Part shown: in pieces, positions 1 through 8,756 of the stretch | Position numbering within the stretch: the stretch's first letter is position 1 | Layout: each line of letters opens with the position of its first letter | Origin: Robiginitalea marina | GTDB taxonomy: Bacteria > Bacteroidota > Bacteroidia > Flavobacteriales > Flavobacteriaceae | Assembly: GCF_024006985.1 (NCBI RefSeq) | Contig: NZ_JAMXIB010000006.1 | Span: forward strand, 62,001-126,000 | Length of the DNA: 64,000 nucleotides | Direction of reading: 5' to 3' | Position numbers and translations under genes: made by a program | The notes under the pieces: generated by a model | What the model was told of the DNA's origin: nothing | Database searches by the model: none | The model's input: only the letters and a program-made list of their open reading frames with translations

Positions 1-70
1 GGGAAGCCGCTACCTCAAGGGCATATTCGGATTGCTGGCTGAAATCAACGGGGACAATAATGGTTTTCAT
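1..70 (-). CDS. Universal stress protein, N-terminal fragment
   Basis: Reading leftward from an ATG at 70, the frame stays open to the window edge and begins MKTIIVPVDFSQQSEYALE. That is the usual N-terminus of UspA-family proteins: a first beta strand ending in PVDFS, then a helix starting with SxxA. UspA proteins are cytoplasmic nucleotide-binding stress proteins. Only 23 residues are visible, so ligand-binding residues cannot be checked. It lies 15 bp downstream of hemN on the same strand and may share its transcript. Partial at the window edge. Confidence 0.75.
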   Translation of the reverse strand, partial: MKTIIVPVDFSQQSEYALEVAAS

Positions 71-84
71 GGCTTTGGGTTTAA

Positions 85-1443
85 TTATACGGTCATTGAA
101 AATAACCTGGTTTCCGGGGCTTTATTGTGTAAACGCAGGTCAAACGCCATACAGATGTTGCGGATAAATGCCCGCCCTGGTTCTGTTACGAGCAAACGGT
201 CGGGTTCCATGCGGACCAACCCGTCTGCCTCGGTTTCACGGAGCCGTTCCCGGATGTCGCTGAGGGGCCCTTCGGGCAGGCCCAGGTCCCACCGGGTTTC
301 AAAGCGGCACATCAGGTCGAGGATATGCCTGCGGACCACCTCGTCTTCTTCGCTGAGCACGTGCCCGCGGTACACGGGGATGATGTCGGATTCCAACAGG
401 TGCTCATATTCCTCGATATTCTTGACATTCTGGGCGAAGCCATACCAGCTGTCGCTGATGCTGGAAACCCCCAGCCCGATCATCAGGCGGGTCCTGGAAA
501 CGGTATACCCCATAAAATTCCGGTGGAGCCCCCCGCTTTGCAGCGCCCGGTACAGGCCGTCCGAAGGCAGGGCATAATGGTCCATGCCGATGTCTTTATA
601 GCCCGATTCGACCAGCATGTTCCTGCCCATTTCGTATTGCTGCCGCTTTACTTCGGCCGTGGGGAGGTCCGATTCCCTGAAGCCCCGCTGGCCATTCCCC
701 TTAAGCCAGGGGACGTGGGCATAGCTGTAGAAGGCAATCCGGTCGGGTTGGAGCCCCGCGGTCTTGCGCAGGGTTTCTTCCATGTGGGAAACCGTTTGCA
801 GGGGCAGGCCGTAGATGATGTCGTGGCCCACGGAGGTATACCCTTCCTCCCTTGAAATCCGGGTGATTTCAGCGACCTGCTCGAAGGTCTGGATCCGGTT
901 GATGGCCTTTTGGACCGATTCATTGTAATCCTGTACCCCGTAGGAAACCCTTCGAAACCCGGCTTCATACAACACCCTCAGGTGTTCCCGGGTGGTATTG
1001 CCCGGATGCCCTTCAAAGCTGAATTCCCAGTCTTCGGCCCGGTCGGCGTGGCTGAAAATCCCCCTGAGGAGGACCTGCAGGTTTTCCGGGGAAAAAAAGG
1101 TGGGGGTACCGCCCCCAAGGTGCAGCTCGCGGATCACGGGCCGGTGCCCGAAAAGCCTGCGATACAGTTCCCATTCCTTCAGCAGGGACCGGATATAGGG
1201 CATTTCCACATCGTGCCTTTTGGTGATGCGCTTATGGCAGCCGCAAAAGGTACACATGCTTTCGCAAAAGGGCAGGTGGATATAGAGGCTGATGCCGCTC
1301 GTGTCGTTGCTTTCCTGAAAACTCCGCGCCACGGTTTCCTTCCATTTTTCCCCTGAAAAGCCGTCCAGGTCCCAGTAGGGAACCGTGGGGTAGCTCGTAT
1401 AGCGGGGGCCCGGCACGTTGTATTTTTGAACAAGGTCGCACAT
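85..1443 (-). CDS. hemN: Oxygen-independent coproporphyrinogen III oxidase
   Basis: Radical-SAM enzyme that decarboxylates coproporphyrinogen III to protoporphyrinogen IX without oxygen, in cytoplasmic haem synthesis. The 452-residue length is normal for HemN. The N-terminus has the family signature VPGPRYTSYPT, and the 4Fe-4S/SAM motif is C60-x3-C64-x2-C67-x-C69, the HemN arrangement rather than that of HemW-type relatives. A GGGTPTF motif follows near residue 111. The start at 1443 is the first Met in frame and sits just downstream of a predicted Fnr/Crp-type promoter, which fits induction at low oxygen. A UspA gene follows on the same strand. Confidence 0.95.
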   Translation of the reverse strand: MCDLVQKYNVPGPRYTSYPTVPYWDLDGFSGEKWKETVARSFQESNDTSGISLYIHLPFCESMCTFCGCHKRITKRHDVEMPYIRSLLKEWELYRRLFGHRPVIRELHLGGGTPTFFSPENLQVLLRGIFSHADRAEDWEFSFEGHPGNTTREHLRVLYEAGFRRVSYGVQDYNESVQKAINRIQTFEQVAEITRISREEGYTSVGHDIIYGLPLQTVSHMEETLRKTAGLQPDRIAFYSYAHVPWLKGNGQRGFRESDLPTAEVKRQQYEMGRNMLVESGYKDIGMDHYALPSDGLYRALQSGGLHRNFMGYTVSRTRLMIGLGVSSISDSWYGFAQNVKNIEEYEHLLESDIIPVYRGHVLSEEDEVVRRHILDLMCRFETRWDLGLPEGPLSDIRERLRETEADGLVRMEPDRLLVTEPGRAFIRNICMAFDLRLHNKAPETRLFSMTV

Positions 1444-1468
1444 GGATTTCTCAGTTGCTGTTAGAAAA

Positions 1469-1511
1469 CAAAGCTAGCCCTCCTGGGCCGGGCCACATAT
1501 GACAAATGTCA
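1469..1511 (-). promoter_or_regulatory. Predicted Fnr/Crp-type operator and promoter of hemN
   Basis: On the minus strand the Bacteroidetes -7 consensus TAGCTTTG (TAnnTTTG) lies at 1476-1469. A perfect dyad TGACAAATGTCA lies at 1500-1511, centred 29.5 bp upstream of the element edge, or about 40 bp upstream of the inferred transcription start. No TTTG is present at the -33 position, as expected of an activator-dependent promoter. The dyad resembles Fnr/Crp-family half-sites (TGAC-N4-GTCA). The same geometry recurs at 62190-62232. Confidence 0.6.
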
Positions 1512-1555
1512 TTTTCGCCTGTTCCCGGCTGGTGGCAGGAAACGCCCGAAGGGGC

Positions 1556-2914
1556 TTAGTAGGTATCCCGGATCCAGTCCACGGGTTTTCGGTGCATCCA
1601 TTTTCCCCGGGTAAAGTCCGGAAAAAACTGCGGGGCCCCATTTTCGGCAATGGAGCGCTCCGAAAGGGGCGTTACGGCGCTCCAGGCGGCCGCATCGTAG
1701 GCGTCTATAGGGGGCGCGATGCCCTGCCTGGCTGACTCCACGAAGGCGTGGAGTACAAAAAAGTCCATACCCCCATGGCCGGCCCCCAGGGCGTACTCCC
1801 CGTATTTCTTCCACAGCGGGTGGTCGTAGGTTTCCAGCCAGGGTTTGGCATCATCCCAGCGGTGGGGTTCGGATTTTCCCTCGATATACATGCGGTTGCC
1901 ATCCACTTCCCACAGGCCGAAGGCCCCCTGCACGCGGAAGCCCAGGGAGTACGGGCGGGGAAGGTTGCAGTCGTGGGTGATCAGGATGGTTTGCCCCGCC
2001 GCTGTTTCCAGGGTGGAGGTGATCACATCCCCCTGCTGGAAGGTCAGGGCTGCATTCGGGTGGTCCGCCCCGCCCTGACGTACGATGTGGTTGTGCAGCC
2101 CAATAGCCTTGGTGGCGCTGGAAGTGAGGCTTACCAGGCGGTTTCCCCGGTTGATGTCGGCCATCACCGCCACCGGCCCCAGCCCGTGGGTGGGGTAGAC
2201 ATCGGCGTTTCGCTTCAGGGAATACTCCGTCCGCCAGCGGGCTTCGGAAATCGCCTTCTCCCCGAATTCCACCCCGCCTCCATAGGGTTGTTTCCCGTCG
2301 TTGAACTTCACTTCCCTCAAATCGTGCTGATAGCCGCACCGAAAGTGGACCAGCTCGCCGAAGACCCCCTGGCGCACCATGTGGAGCACCGCCAGGATGT
2401 CGCGGCGGTAGTTCACGTTTTCCAGCAGCATCAGGTGGGTCCCCGTGGCTTCGTGGGTATTGACCAGGTCCCAGCACTCTTCCAGGGTGGTGGCCGCAGA
2501 AACTTCAAGGCCCGTGTACTTCCCGGCCTTCATGGCGTCCACGGCCATGGGGGTATGCCATTGCCAGGGGGTGGAGATGATCACCGCATCCACGGTTTGC
2601 AGGGCCAGCAGGTCGCGGTAGGCGTGTTCGTGGGCCCCGAAGGCAGCGGCCTGCGGCCTGCCCGCCTTCCGGATCAGGCCCGCGCAGAGCTCCAGGCGCT
2701 GCGGGTCGGTATCGCAAAGGGCCGTCACCGCCACGTCGTCGCGCAACAACAGGTTGCCCAGGTGGTTGGTCCCCCTGAGGCCCACCCCGATAAGGCCCAC
2801 CCGCAACACGGGGCCATCGGCCCGTCCGGGCCAGGCAAACTGGGAGGAGGGGAAAAGCCCCAGGGCGGTGGAGGCGAGGGCGGTTTTGTGGAGGAAGGAT
2901 CTTCGGGTTCCCAT
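1556..2914 (-). CDS. Exported Gfo/Idh/MocA-fold glycosidase, GH109 type (alpha-N-acetylgalactosaminidase-like)
   Basis: 452 residues. The N-terminus has a twin-arginine pattern (RRSFLHK at residues 4-10), a hydrophobic stretch and a Rossmann NAD-binding start VGLIGVGLRGTNHL near residue 40. The body follows the GH109 family: LEVSAATTLEECWDL, LENVNYRRDILAV and a C-terminal GAGHGGMDFF block. GH109 enzymes use tightly bound NAD for a redox-assisted hydrolysis of alpha-GalNAc. The Tat signal implies folding with cofactor before export. The gene is divergent from a nucleotidyltransferase and a HexNAc-kinase-like gene, suggesting recycling of released amino sugar (inference). Substrate is not proven; some relatives are ordinary sugar dehydrogenases. 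Confidence 0.8.
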   Translation of the reverse strand: MGTRRSFLHKTALASTALGLFPSSQFAWPGRADGPVLRVGLIGVGLRGTNHLGNLLLRDDVAVTALCDTDPQRLELCAGLIRKAGRPQAAAFGAHEHAYRDLLALQTVDAVIISTPWQWHTPMAVDAMKAGKYTGLEVSAATTLEECWDLVNTHEATGTHLMLLENVNYRRDILAVLHMVRQGVFGELVHFRCGYQHDLREVKFNDGKQPYGGGVEFGEKAISEARWRTEYSLKRNADVYPTHGLGPVAVMADINRGNRLVSLTSSATKAIGLHNHIVRQGGADHPNAALTFQQGDVITSTLETAAGQTILITHDCNLPRPYSLGFRVQGAFGLWEVDGNRMYIEGKSEPHRWDDAKPWLETYDHPLWKKYGEYALGAGHGGMDFFVLHAFVESARQGIAPPIDAYDAAAWSAVTPLSERSIAENGAPQFFPDFTRGKWMHRKPVDWIRDTY

Positions 2915-2931
2915 AGCAGTTACGTTATCAT

Positions 2932-2939
2932 TAATTTTG
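2932..2939 (+). promoter_or_regulatory. Possible -7 promoter element upstream of the nucleotidyltransferase gene
   Basis: TAATTTTG matches the TAnnTTTG consensus 83 bp before the 3022 start codon, in the short divergent gap. No clear TTTG lies 19 bp upstream, so support is weak. Confidence 0.3.
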
Positions 2940-3021
2940 TCGCAGGAAGTTAGGAAATCTGCCGGTATTCTCCCGAATTCCCCTTCAATCCCGTAATTTA
3001 GGCCCTCAAAACCGCATCACC

Positions 3022-3912
3022 ATGACCTTATTGCTTATGGCGGCCGGCAAGGGCAGCCGCTACGGAAAACTAAAACAATTCGACGACCTGGGGCCGGGCG
3101 GGGAGTTCCTGATGGAATTCAGCATGTACGATGCCATCGCCAACGGCTTCACCCATATCGTGGTCATCACCCAGAAAGACAATGTCGCTTACCTGAGGGA
3201 CTACCTGAGCCAGCGGCTCCCCAAACATGTAAGCCTCGACGTGCTGGCCCAGGAACTGACCGACCTGCCTGCGGGGACCCAGTTCGCCGGCGAGCGCGCC
3301 AAGCCCTGGGGTACGGCCCATGCCGTGTGGACCGCCCGCAACGTGATCACCAACCCCTTTGCCGTCATCAATGCCGACGACTACTACGGCCAGGCCGCCT
3401 ATGCCCGGGCCTCCGAATTCATACGGCGCACCGGGTCCCAGGACGCCTTTGGCCTGATTGCCTATACCCTCCGGGACACCCTCTCCCCCCACGGTTCCGT
3501 TTCCCGGGGGGTGTGCCAACAACGCGGCACCGACCTGGTATCGGTAGATGAGCGGTTGGAAATCGAAGCCCGGGACGGCGAAATCCGCGATGCCCACAGC
3601 GGCCTGTCCTTTGCCGGGGACGAGCAGGTGAGCATGAATTTCTGGGTCTGCCAGCCGGCGCTTTTCCCGAAAATCGAAGCCGACTTCCGCCACTTCCTCG
3701 CTACGGTGGAAGACCCTTCCAAAGGGGAAATCTACCTGCCCTTTGTGATCCAGGACATGCTGCGCACCGGCGGGGCCCGGGTGGAGGTAATCCCCTCCGA
3801 AAGCCAGTGGTTCGGGGTAACGTATGCGGCCGACAAGGAACAGGCGGTAGAGGCCCTGAAGGCCGAGACCGCCGCGGGGAACTACCCCTCCCCCCTCTGG
3901 GGCAACACCTGA
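3022..3912 (+). CDS. Sugar nucleotidyltransferase (NTP_transferase family)
   Basis: 296-residue cytoplasmic enzyme with the nucleotide-binding signature LMAAGKGSRYGKLKQF at residues 4-19 (G-x-G-x-x-R type with a following Lys), and NADDYYG near residue 120, the usual metal-binding Asp region. Such proteins transfer an NMP from NTP to a sugar 1-phosphate. Twelve bases separate it from the downstream kinase-like gene on the same strand, so the two are probably co-transcribed. With a GH109-like gene divergent from it, a HexNAc-1-phosphate substrate is plausible, but the sequence alone does not fix the sugar. Confidence 0.8.
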   Translation: MTLLLMAAGKGSRYGKLKQFDDLGPGGEFLMEFSMYDAIANGFTHIVVITQKDNVAYLRDYLSQRLPKHVSLDVLAQELTDLPAGTQFAGERAKPWGTAHAVWTARNVITNPFAVINADDYYGQAAYARASEFIRRTGSQDAFGLIAYTLRDTLSPHGSVSRGVCQQRGTDLVSVDERLEIEARDGEIRDAHSGLSFAGDEQVSMNFWVCQPALFPKIEADFRHFLATVEDPSKGEIYLPFVIQDMLRTGGARVEVIPSESQWFGVTYAADKEQAVEALKAETAAGNYPSPLWGNT

Positions 3913-3924
3913 CCCCTGCGCCCG

Positions 3925-4980
3925 ATGCCTGCCCACCGCGCCCGGGAGGTGCTTGCCCGTTTCGGGGTCGAAGGCGACCGCATGCACCTGGAACGGATCG
4001 CCCAGGGGTATATCAATGACACCTACCGGGTGCTGGAAGGCGAAACCCCGGTGTACCTGCTCCAAAGGGTCAACACCGACGTTTTCGGCTCCCCGGAGCA
4101 GGTGATGGAAAACATCCTGGCCCTGCTCCCCCACCTTCGGGGCCCCGGGTACGCCGGGCTGGAACTGGTTAAAACCCCCGAAGGGGATTACTGGGTGCGT
4201 GGGGAACAGGGCGATTTCTGGAGGGTGTTCACCTACCTGCCCGGGTCGATGGCCCACGCCCAAACCTCAAATCCGGAAACGGCCCGCGAAGCCGGGCGGA
4301 TCCTAGGGCGCTTCCACCAGCTGGTCGCGGATATCCCGGCCACAGCCCTGAATACCCCCCTGCCCCGATTCCACGACCTGGCCTGGAGGATGGCCCAATT
4401 GGAACAAGCTGTGGGGGAGGGGCTTGCCGACCGGCTTGAAGCGACGGGCCCCCTCCTGACACTGGGCAGGGACCTGGCCTCGTTTTGCGGGCAAATCCCT
4501 TTCGGGCGTTTCCCCTGGCGGGTTTGCCACAACGATGCCAAACTCAGCAACATCCTGTTTGATTCGGAATCGGGCAAGGCCCTTTGCCTGATCGACCTCG
4601 ATACCCTGATGCCCGGCCACCTGATCTGGGATTTCGGCGATGCGGCCCGAACAGTCGTCAGCCCCGCAGCCGAAGACGGGGCGCAAACTGGCCCCCCGGA
4701 AATAGACCTGGCCCTGTACAGCGCCTACCTCAGCGGGTGGAAGGAGAGCGGCTTTGCGTGGGAAGCGGAAGAGGGCCGGTGGCTGTCGCACGGGGCGGTA
4801 CTGATGCCGACGTTGCACGGCATCCGCGCCCTGGCAGACTACCTGCTGGGCGACCGGTACTATACCCCGGCCTACCCCGGGCAGAACCTGGAGCGGGCCC
4901 GGAACCTGCTGGGGTTCGCACAGGCCGGCCTTGCAGCCCTGCCCGGGCTGCAGCAAACCTTTCGGGAAGTTTTCGGATAA
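3925..4980 (+). CDS. Aminoglycoside-phosphotransferase-fold sugar kinase, NahK-like
   Basis: 351 residues with the APH/choline-kinase fold. The catalytic loop HNDAKLSNILFD lies near residues 203-214 (catalytic Asp) and the metal-binding segment DLDTLMPGHLIWDFGD near 222-237. The wording resembles N-acetylhexosamine 1-kinase (NahK), which makes GlcNAc/GalNAc 1-phosphate from ATP. That product would be the substrate of the upstream nucleotidyltransferase, giving a two-step salvage of free amino sugar to UDP-sugar (inference from family and context). It ends 3 bp from the stop of the convergent acyl-CoA dehydrogenase. Other small-molecule kinases share the fold. Confidence 0.7.
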   Translation: MPAHRAREVLARFGVEGDRMHLERIAQGYINDTYRVLEGETPVYLLQRVNTDVFGSPEQVMENILALLPHLRGPGYAGLELVKTPEGDYWVRGEQGDFWRVFTYLPGSMAHAQTSNPETAREAGRILGRFHQLVADIPATALNTPLPRFHDLAWRMAQLEQAVGEGLADRLEATGPLLTLGRDLASFCGQIPFGRFPWRVCHNDAKLSNILFDSESGKALCLIDLDTLMPGHLIWDFGDAARTVVSPAAEDGAQTGPPEIDLALYSAYLSGWKESGFAWEAEEGRWLSHGAVLMPTLHGIRALADYLLGDRYYTPAYPGQNLERARNLLGFAQAGLAALPGLQQTFREVFG

Positions 4981-4983
4981 GGC

Positions 4984-6162
4984 CTATTTAAAGGCGTTGA
5001 AACCCGTAATATCGGCCCCGGTAATGAGCAGGTGGATGTCGTGGGTGCCCTCGTAGGTCACCACCGACTCAAGGTTCATCATGTGCCGCATGATGGGGTA
5101 TTCCCCCGTGATGCCCATGCCGCCGAGGACCTGCCGGGCCTCCCGGGCGATGTTCAGGGCCATTTCCACATTGTTCCTTTTGGCCATGGAAATCTGGGCC
5201 GTAGTGGCCCTGCCTTCGTTCTTGAGTTGCCCCAGGCGGAAAGCGAGCAACTGGGCCTTGGTGATCTCGGTCACCATTTCGGCCAGTTTCTTCTGCTGCA
5301 GCTGGGTGGCCCCGATGGGCTTGTCAAACTGGATGCGTTCTTTGGAATAGCGCAGGGCCGTATCGTAGCAGTCCATGGCCGCGCCAATCGCGCCCCAGGC
5401 AATGCCGTACCGGGCGGAATCGAGGCAGCCCAGGGGGGCGCCGAGCCCGCTCTTGCCGGGAAGGAGGTTTTCCTTGGGGACCTTCACATTGTCAAAAATC
5501 AATTCCCCGGTGGCCGATGCCCGCAGGGACCATTTGTTGTGGGTTTCCGGGGTGGAGAACCCTTCCATGCCACGTTCCACGATCAGGCCGTGGATGCGGC
5601 CCTCCTCGTTTTTCGCCCAAACGACGGCGATATCGGCAAAGGGGGCATTGGAAATCCAGAGCTTGGCCCCGTTGAGGAGGAAATGGTCGCCCTTGTCCCT
5701 GAAATTCGTTACCATGCCCGAGGGGTTCGAGCCGTGGTCGGGTTCGGTGAGGCCAAAGCACCCCATCAGTTCGCCGCTGGCCAGCTTTGGCAGGTATTTT
5801 TTGCGCTGGGCTTCATCCCCATAGGCGTAAATCGGGTACATGACCAGGGAAGACTGCACGGAGGCAGTGGAACGCACCCCGCTGTCGCCCCGCTCGATTT
5901 CCTGCATGATGAGGCCATAGCTGATCTGGTCCAGGCCTGCGCCCCCGTATTCGGCCGGGATGTAGGGGCCGAAAGCACCGATCTCCGCCAGGCCGCCGAT
6001 GATCTGCCGGGGGAATTCCGCCCGTTGGGCATACCCTTCAATAATGGGCGACACGTCCCGTTTGACCCAACTGCGCGCGGCATCCCGCACCAGTTTGTGT
6101 TCTTCGGTCAGCAGTTCGTCCAAAAGGTAGTAATCGGGGGCTTCAAAAAGGTCTGGTTTCAT
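4984..6162 (-). CDS. Acyl-CoA dehydrogenase, glutaryl-CoA dehydrogenase type
   Basis: 392-residue FAD enzyme with the canonical ACAD order: helical N-domain, a middle beta-domain with CFGLTEPDHGSNPSGM and WISNAPFADIAVVWAK, and a C-terminal helical domain. The segment TYEGTHDIHLLI contains the probable catalytic base Glu371, in the context used by glutaryl-CoA dehydrogenases (lysine/tryptophan degradation; glutaryl-CoA to crotonyl-CoA plus CO2). Length fits. It is a single gene between convergent and same-strand neighbours of unrelated pathways. A plain short-chain ACAD is the alternative. Confidence 0.85.
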   Translation of the reverse strand: MKPDLFEAPDYYLLDELLTEEHKLVRDAARSWVKRDVSPIIEGYAQRAEFPRQIIGGLAEIGAFGPYIPAEYGGAGLDQISYGLIMQEIERGDSGVRSTASVQSSLVMYPIYAYGDEAQRKKYLPKLASGELMGCFGLTEPDHGSNPSGMVTNFRDKGDHFLLNGAKLWISNAPFADIAVVWAKNEEGRIHGLIVERGMEGFSTPETHNKWSLRASATGELIFDNVKVPKENLLPGKSGLGAPLGCLDSARYGIAWGAIGAAMDCYDTALRYSKERIQFDKPIGATQLQQKKLAEMVTEITKAQLLAFRLGQLKNEGRATTAQISMAKRNNVEMALNIAREARQVLGGMGITGEYPIMRHMMNLESVVTYEGTHDIHLLITGADITGFNAFK

Positions 6163-6272
6163 CCTTCAGATTTTCCGCCAAAGGTAGGCAATGCAGCCCA
6201 ACAAACCAACAGGATGGCCAGGGCCCCAGCTCCGTTCAGGGATCGGTATTTCACTGGGGGAAGTACCCGAAT

Positions 6273-7379
6273 TTACGCTCCTTCGGCGGGTGGGCGGCCC
6301 AGGAAATCGGCCAGCAGGGAATGAAAGTGGTGCACCCCCTGTTCGCGGGTGGGGGAAAACCGCCCCGCCTGGTAAAACCGCGACCGGACCCCTTTGTGGA
6401 CCCCTTCCACCACCTCCTCGTCTTCCAGTTCCACGCGGTCGAGGTTCGAGCCGGCGCCCTGGTCGAGTTTCGAGCGGTCCCAAACGTACGTTTTAAAATG
6501 GACCCGGGTCGCCTCCCCGTCGACGGGCTGCACCAGGTTCACTGAGATCCCCCAGGGGTACACGTTGAACATCATGTTGGGGAAGACCCAAAAGTAATAG
6601 GCGGCCACCTTTTTCCCGTAATCGGGATGGCCCTCGGGCAGGTCGAAAATGGCATCGCCCCCCGAGGCAAACCCGATCTGCAGGTTCAGGTAATCAAAAC
6701 ACAGGGTCTGGTAATCGCCGTACTCCAGCACGGCATTCAGGCCCGCATGGACAAAGGGGATGTGGAAGCCCTCGAGGTAATTGTCGCAGTACAGGGCCCA
6801 GTGGGCCTTTACCGGGTACTCCCGGCTGCGCCCGGGGTCTTCGACCAGTTGGTCGAGGGGCAGGAAGCCGACCCGCTGGTCCATGGTATCGATCACCTGC
6901 TGGAAATCGTACCCCGGGTTGAGGCCGGCAAACAGGAACGGCCCCCACTGCCGCAGGGGATAGGCATGCAGGTGGTCGCAGGGGCGGGGGAACCCCTCGG
7001 CTTCGGAGAATTCGGGCATATGTTCGAATGTGCCATCGAGCCGGAACCTCCGGCCATGGTACCCGCAGATCAATTTTTTGGCCGGCCCCTCCTTCCCCAC
7101 CACCAGGTTGCCCCGGTGGGTGCAGACATTGCTCAGGCAATGCAGGGTCCCCGAGGCGTCGCGGGTCAGTACCATGGGCTCGTCCAAAAACCCCTCCAGG
7201 AGCAGAAACGGACGGGCCGAAGCCGGGGCCTGCAGGCTGTGGCCATCGCCTATCCATTGCCAGGTGCGGTAAAATACCTGGTCTTTGAGCGCTTCGAAAA
7301 CCCCGGGGTCCCGGTAAAAGGACGCAGGGAGGGTTGCCGCTTTGCGGATGTCGGGGTCGATAAAATATTTTTTGGCCAC
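6273..7379 (-). CDS. Rieske non-haem iron oxygenase, alpha-subunit type
   Basis: 368 residues. The Rieske 2Fe-2S ligands are C86-x-H88 and C105-x2-H108. The mononuclear iron site is in NYLEGFHIPFVH (H206 and H211, with Asn200 and Glu203), a RHO alpha-subunit pattern. The single-component length resembles choline/carnitine/stachydrine-type monooxygenases as much as aromatic ring hydroxylases. No ferredoxin or reductase partner gene lies next to it, so the electron donor is unknown. It is divergent from an amino-acid permease gene across a 57-bp gap. Substrate cannot be set from sequence alone. Confidence 0.85.
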   Translation of the reverse strand: MAKKYFIDPDIRKAATLPASFYRDPGVFEALKDQVFYRTWQWIGDGHSLQAPASARPFLLLEGFLDEPMVLTRDASGTLHCLSNVCTHRGNLVVGKEGPAKKLICGYHGRRFRLDGTFEHMPEFSEAEGFPRPCDHLHAYPLRQWGPFLFAGLNPGYDFQQVIDTMDQRVGFLPLDQLVEDPGRSREYPVKAHWALYCDNYLEGFHIPFVHAGLNAVLEYGDYQTLCFDYLNLQIGFASGGDAIFDLPEGHPDYGKKVAAYYFWVFPNMMFNVYPWGISVNLVQPVDGEATRVHFKTYVWDRSKLDQGAGSNLDRVELEDEEVVEGVHKGVRSRFYQAGRFSPTREQGVHHFHSLLADFLGRPPAEGA

Positions 7380-7436
7380 ACCTGTTTATTTGTACTTTTA
7401 AAGTTATGCAATTCTCTCCGAATTATACCACCGCAA

Positions 7437-8756
7437 ATGCCCCCCGCTAACAGCAGCCAAAAACTTGGGATCTGGATGACCACCTCCCTGGTAATCGGGA
7501 ACATGATCGGGGCCGGCATTTTCCTGATGCCCTCCACCCTGGCGAAATACGGGGGCATCAGCCTGGTAGGCTGGCTGGTTTCGGCCACCGGGGCCCTGCT
7601 GCTGGCCAGGGTTTTCAGCAAGCTCAGCGTTTTGGTCACCGACAGCAAGGGAGGGCCCTATGCCTTTGCCCGGGCCGGGTTCGGCGATTACATCGGGTTC
7701 CTGGTCGCCTGGGGGTACTGGATCTCGATCTGGGTTTCGGTAGCCGCCATGGGGGTGGCCTTCGTAAGCGCCCTGGGGGTCTTTTTCCCAATCCTGGGGA
7801 CAAGCCCGCTGGCGGCCATCGCCCTGAGCCTGTCGGCCATCTGGCTGCTCACCTGGGTCAATTCCCGGGGGGTGCGTTCCTCCGGGAAAATGCAGCTGCT
7901 CACCACCCTGCTCAAGCTGGTGCCCATTTTGGTGGTCATCGGCGGGGGGCTGTTCTATTTCAAGTGGGCCAATTTCATCCCCTTCAATGCCAGCGGGGAA
8001 TCGTCGTGGAAAGCCATCGCCATTACGGGGACCCTGACCCTTTTTGCCTTCCTGGGCCTGGAAAGCGCCACGGTGCCTTCCGACAAGGTGGAAAACCCTG
8101 AAAAAACCATCCCCCGGGCCACCCTCCTGGGGACCGCCCTGACCACCCTGGTGTACATCCTCAGCACGGTGGTGGTGATGGGCATGATCCCGCTCGACCG
8201 CCTTTCGGAATCCACGGCCCCCTTCGCCGACGCCATGCAGCTCATGGCGGGGGATTTAGGCGGGGGCCTGATCGCTGCAGGGGCAGCCATTGCCAGTTTC
8301 GGGGCCATGAACGGCTGGATCCTGATCCAAGGCCAGGTAGCCGAAGCCACAGCCAAAGACCGGCTCTTCCCGGGCATCTTCAGGAAAGAGAACGCCAAAG
8401 GGGTCCCGGTTTGGGGCCTGGTGATCGGCAGCGCCCTGAGTTCCGTGGTCGCCCTGATGAATTATACCGACGGGCTGGTGGAACAGTTCCGCTTTATGAT
8501 CCTGCTCTCTACCTTCTGCACCCTTATCCCCTACCTCTTTGCCTCAGCCGCCTTTGTGTCCCTTTCCCTGCAACGGGTAGCCAGGGGCCATTCCCTGCTC
8601 CCGATTTTCCTGTTGGGAAGCCTGGCCTTCAGCTTCTCGCTCTGGGCCATTTTCGGGGCCGGCGAACAATCGGTATTCTGGGGGTTCATCATGCTGCTTT
8701 TGGGGACCCCCATCTATGTATTCATGAAATGGAAAAAAAGCCAGACCACCCCATGA
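7437..8756 (+). CDS. APC-family amino-acid permease
   Basis: 439 residues with about twelve hydrophobic segments. The first has the APC signature SLVIGNMIGAGIFLMPSTLA (unwound GxGxF region that binds the substrate backbone). The ATG at 7437 is preferred because the frame further upstream is only the shadow of the oppositely oriented Rieske gene. The stop overlaps the next gene's start (ATGA at 8753-8756), so transport and the downstream amidinotransferase-fold enzyme are translationally coupled. That suggests the imported substrate is arginine, citrulline or a methylarginine (inference). Confidence 0.9.
   Translation: MPPANSSQKLGIWMTTSLVIGNMIGAGIFLMPSTLAKYGGISLVGWLVSATGALLLARVFSKLSVLVTDSKGGPYAFARAGFGDYIGFLVAWGYWISIWVSVAAMGVAFVSALGVFFPILGTSPLAAIALSLSAIWLLTWVNSRGVRSSGKMQLLTTLLKLVPILVVIGGGLFYFKWANFIPFNASGESSWKAIAITGTLTLFAFLGLESATVPSDKVENPEKTIPRATLLGTALTTLVYILSTVVVMGMIPLDRLSESTAPFADAMQLMAGDLGGGLIAAGAAIASFGAMNGWILIQGQVAEATAKDRLFPGIFRKENAKGVPVWGLVIGSALSSVVALMNYTDGLVEQFRFMILLSTFCTLIPYLFASAAFVSLSLQRVARGHSLLPIFLLGSLAFSFSLWAIFGAGEQSVFWGFIMLLLGTPIYVFMKWKKSQTTP

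Noticed and set aside
32-577. Plus-strand frames across hemN, GH109, dnaE and other GC-rich genes
   Set aside because: High GC leaves antisense frames open; their peptides are Arg/Pro/Gly-rich with no family features, and the opposite strand encodes clear proteins.
6627-7436. Upstream extension of the amino-acid permease frame
   Set aside because: This part is the complementary-strand shadow of the Rieske oxygenase gene; transporter similarity begins only after the Met at 7437.
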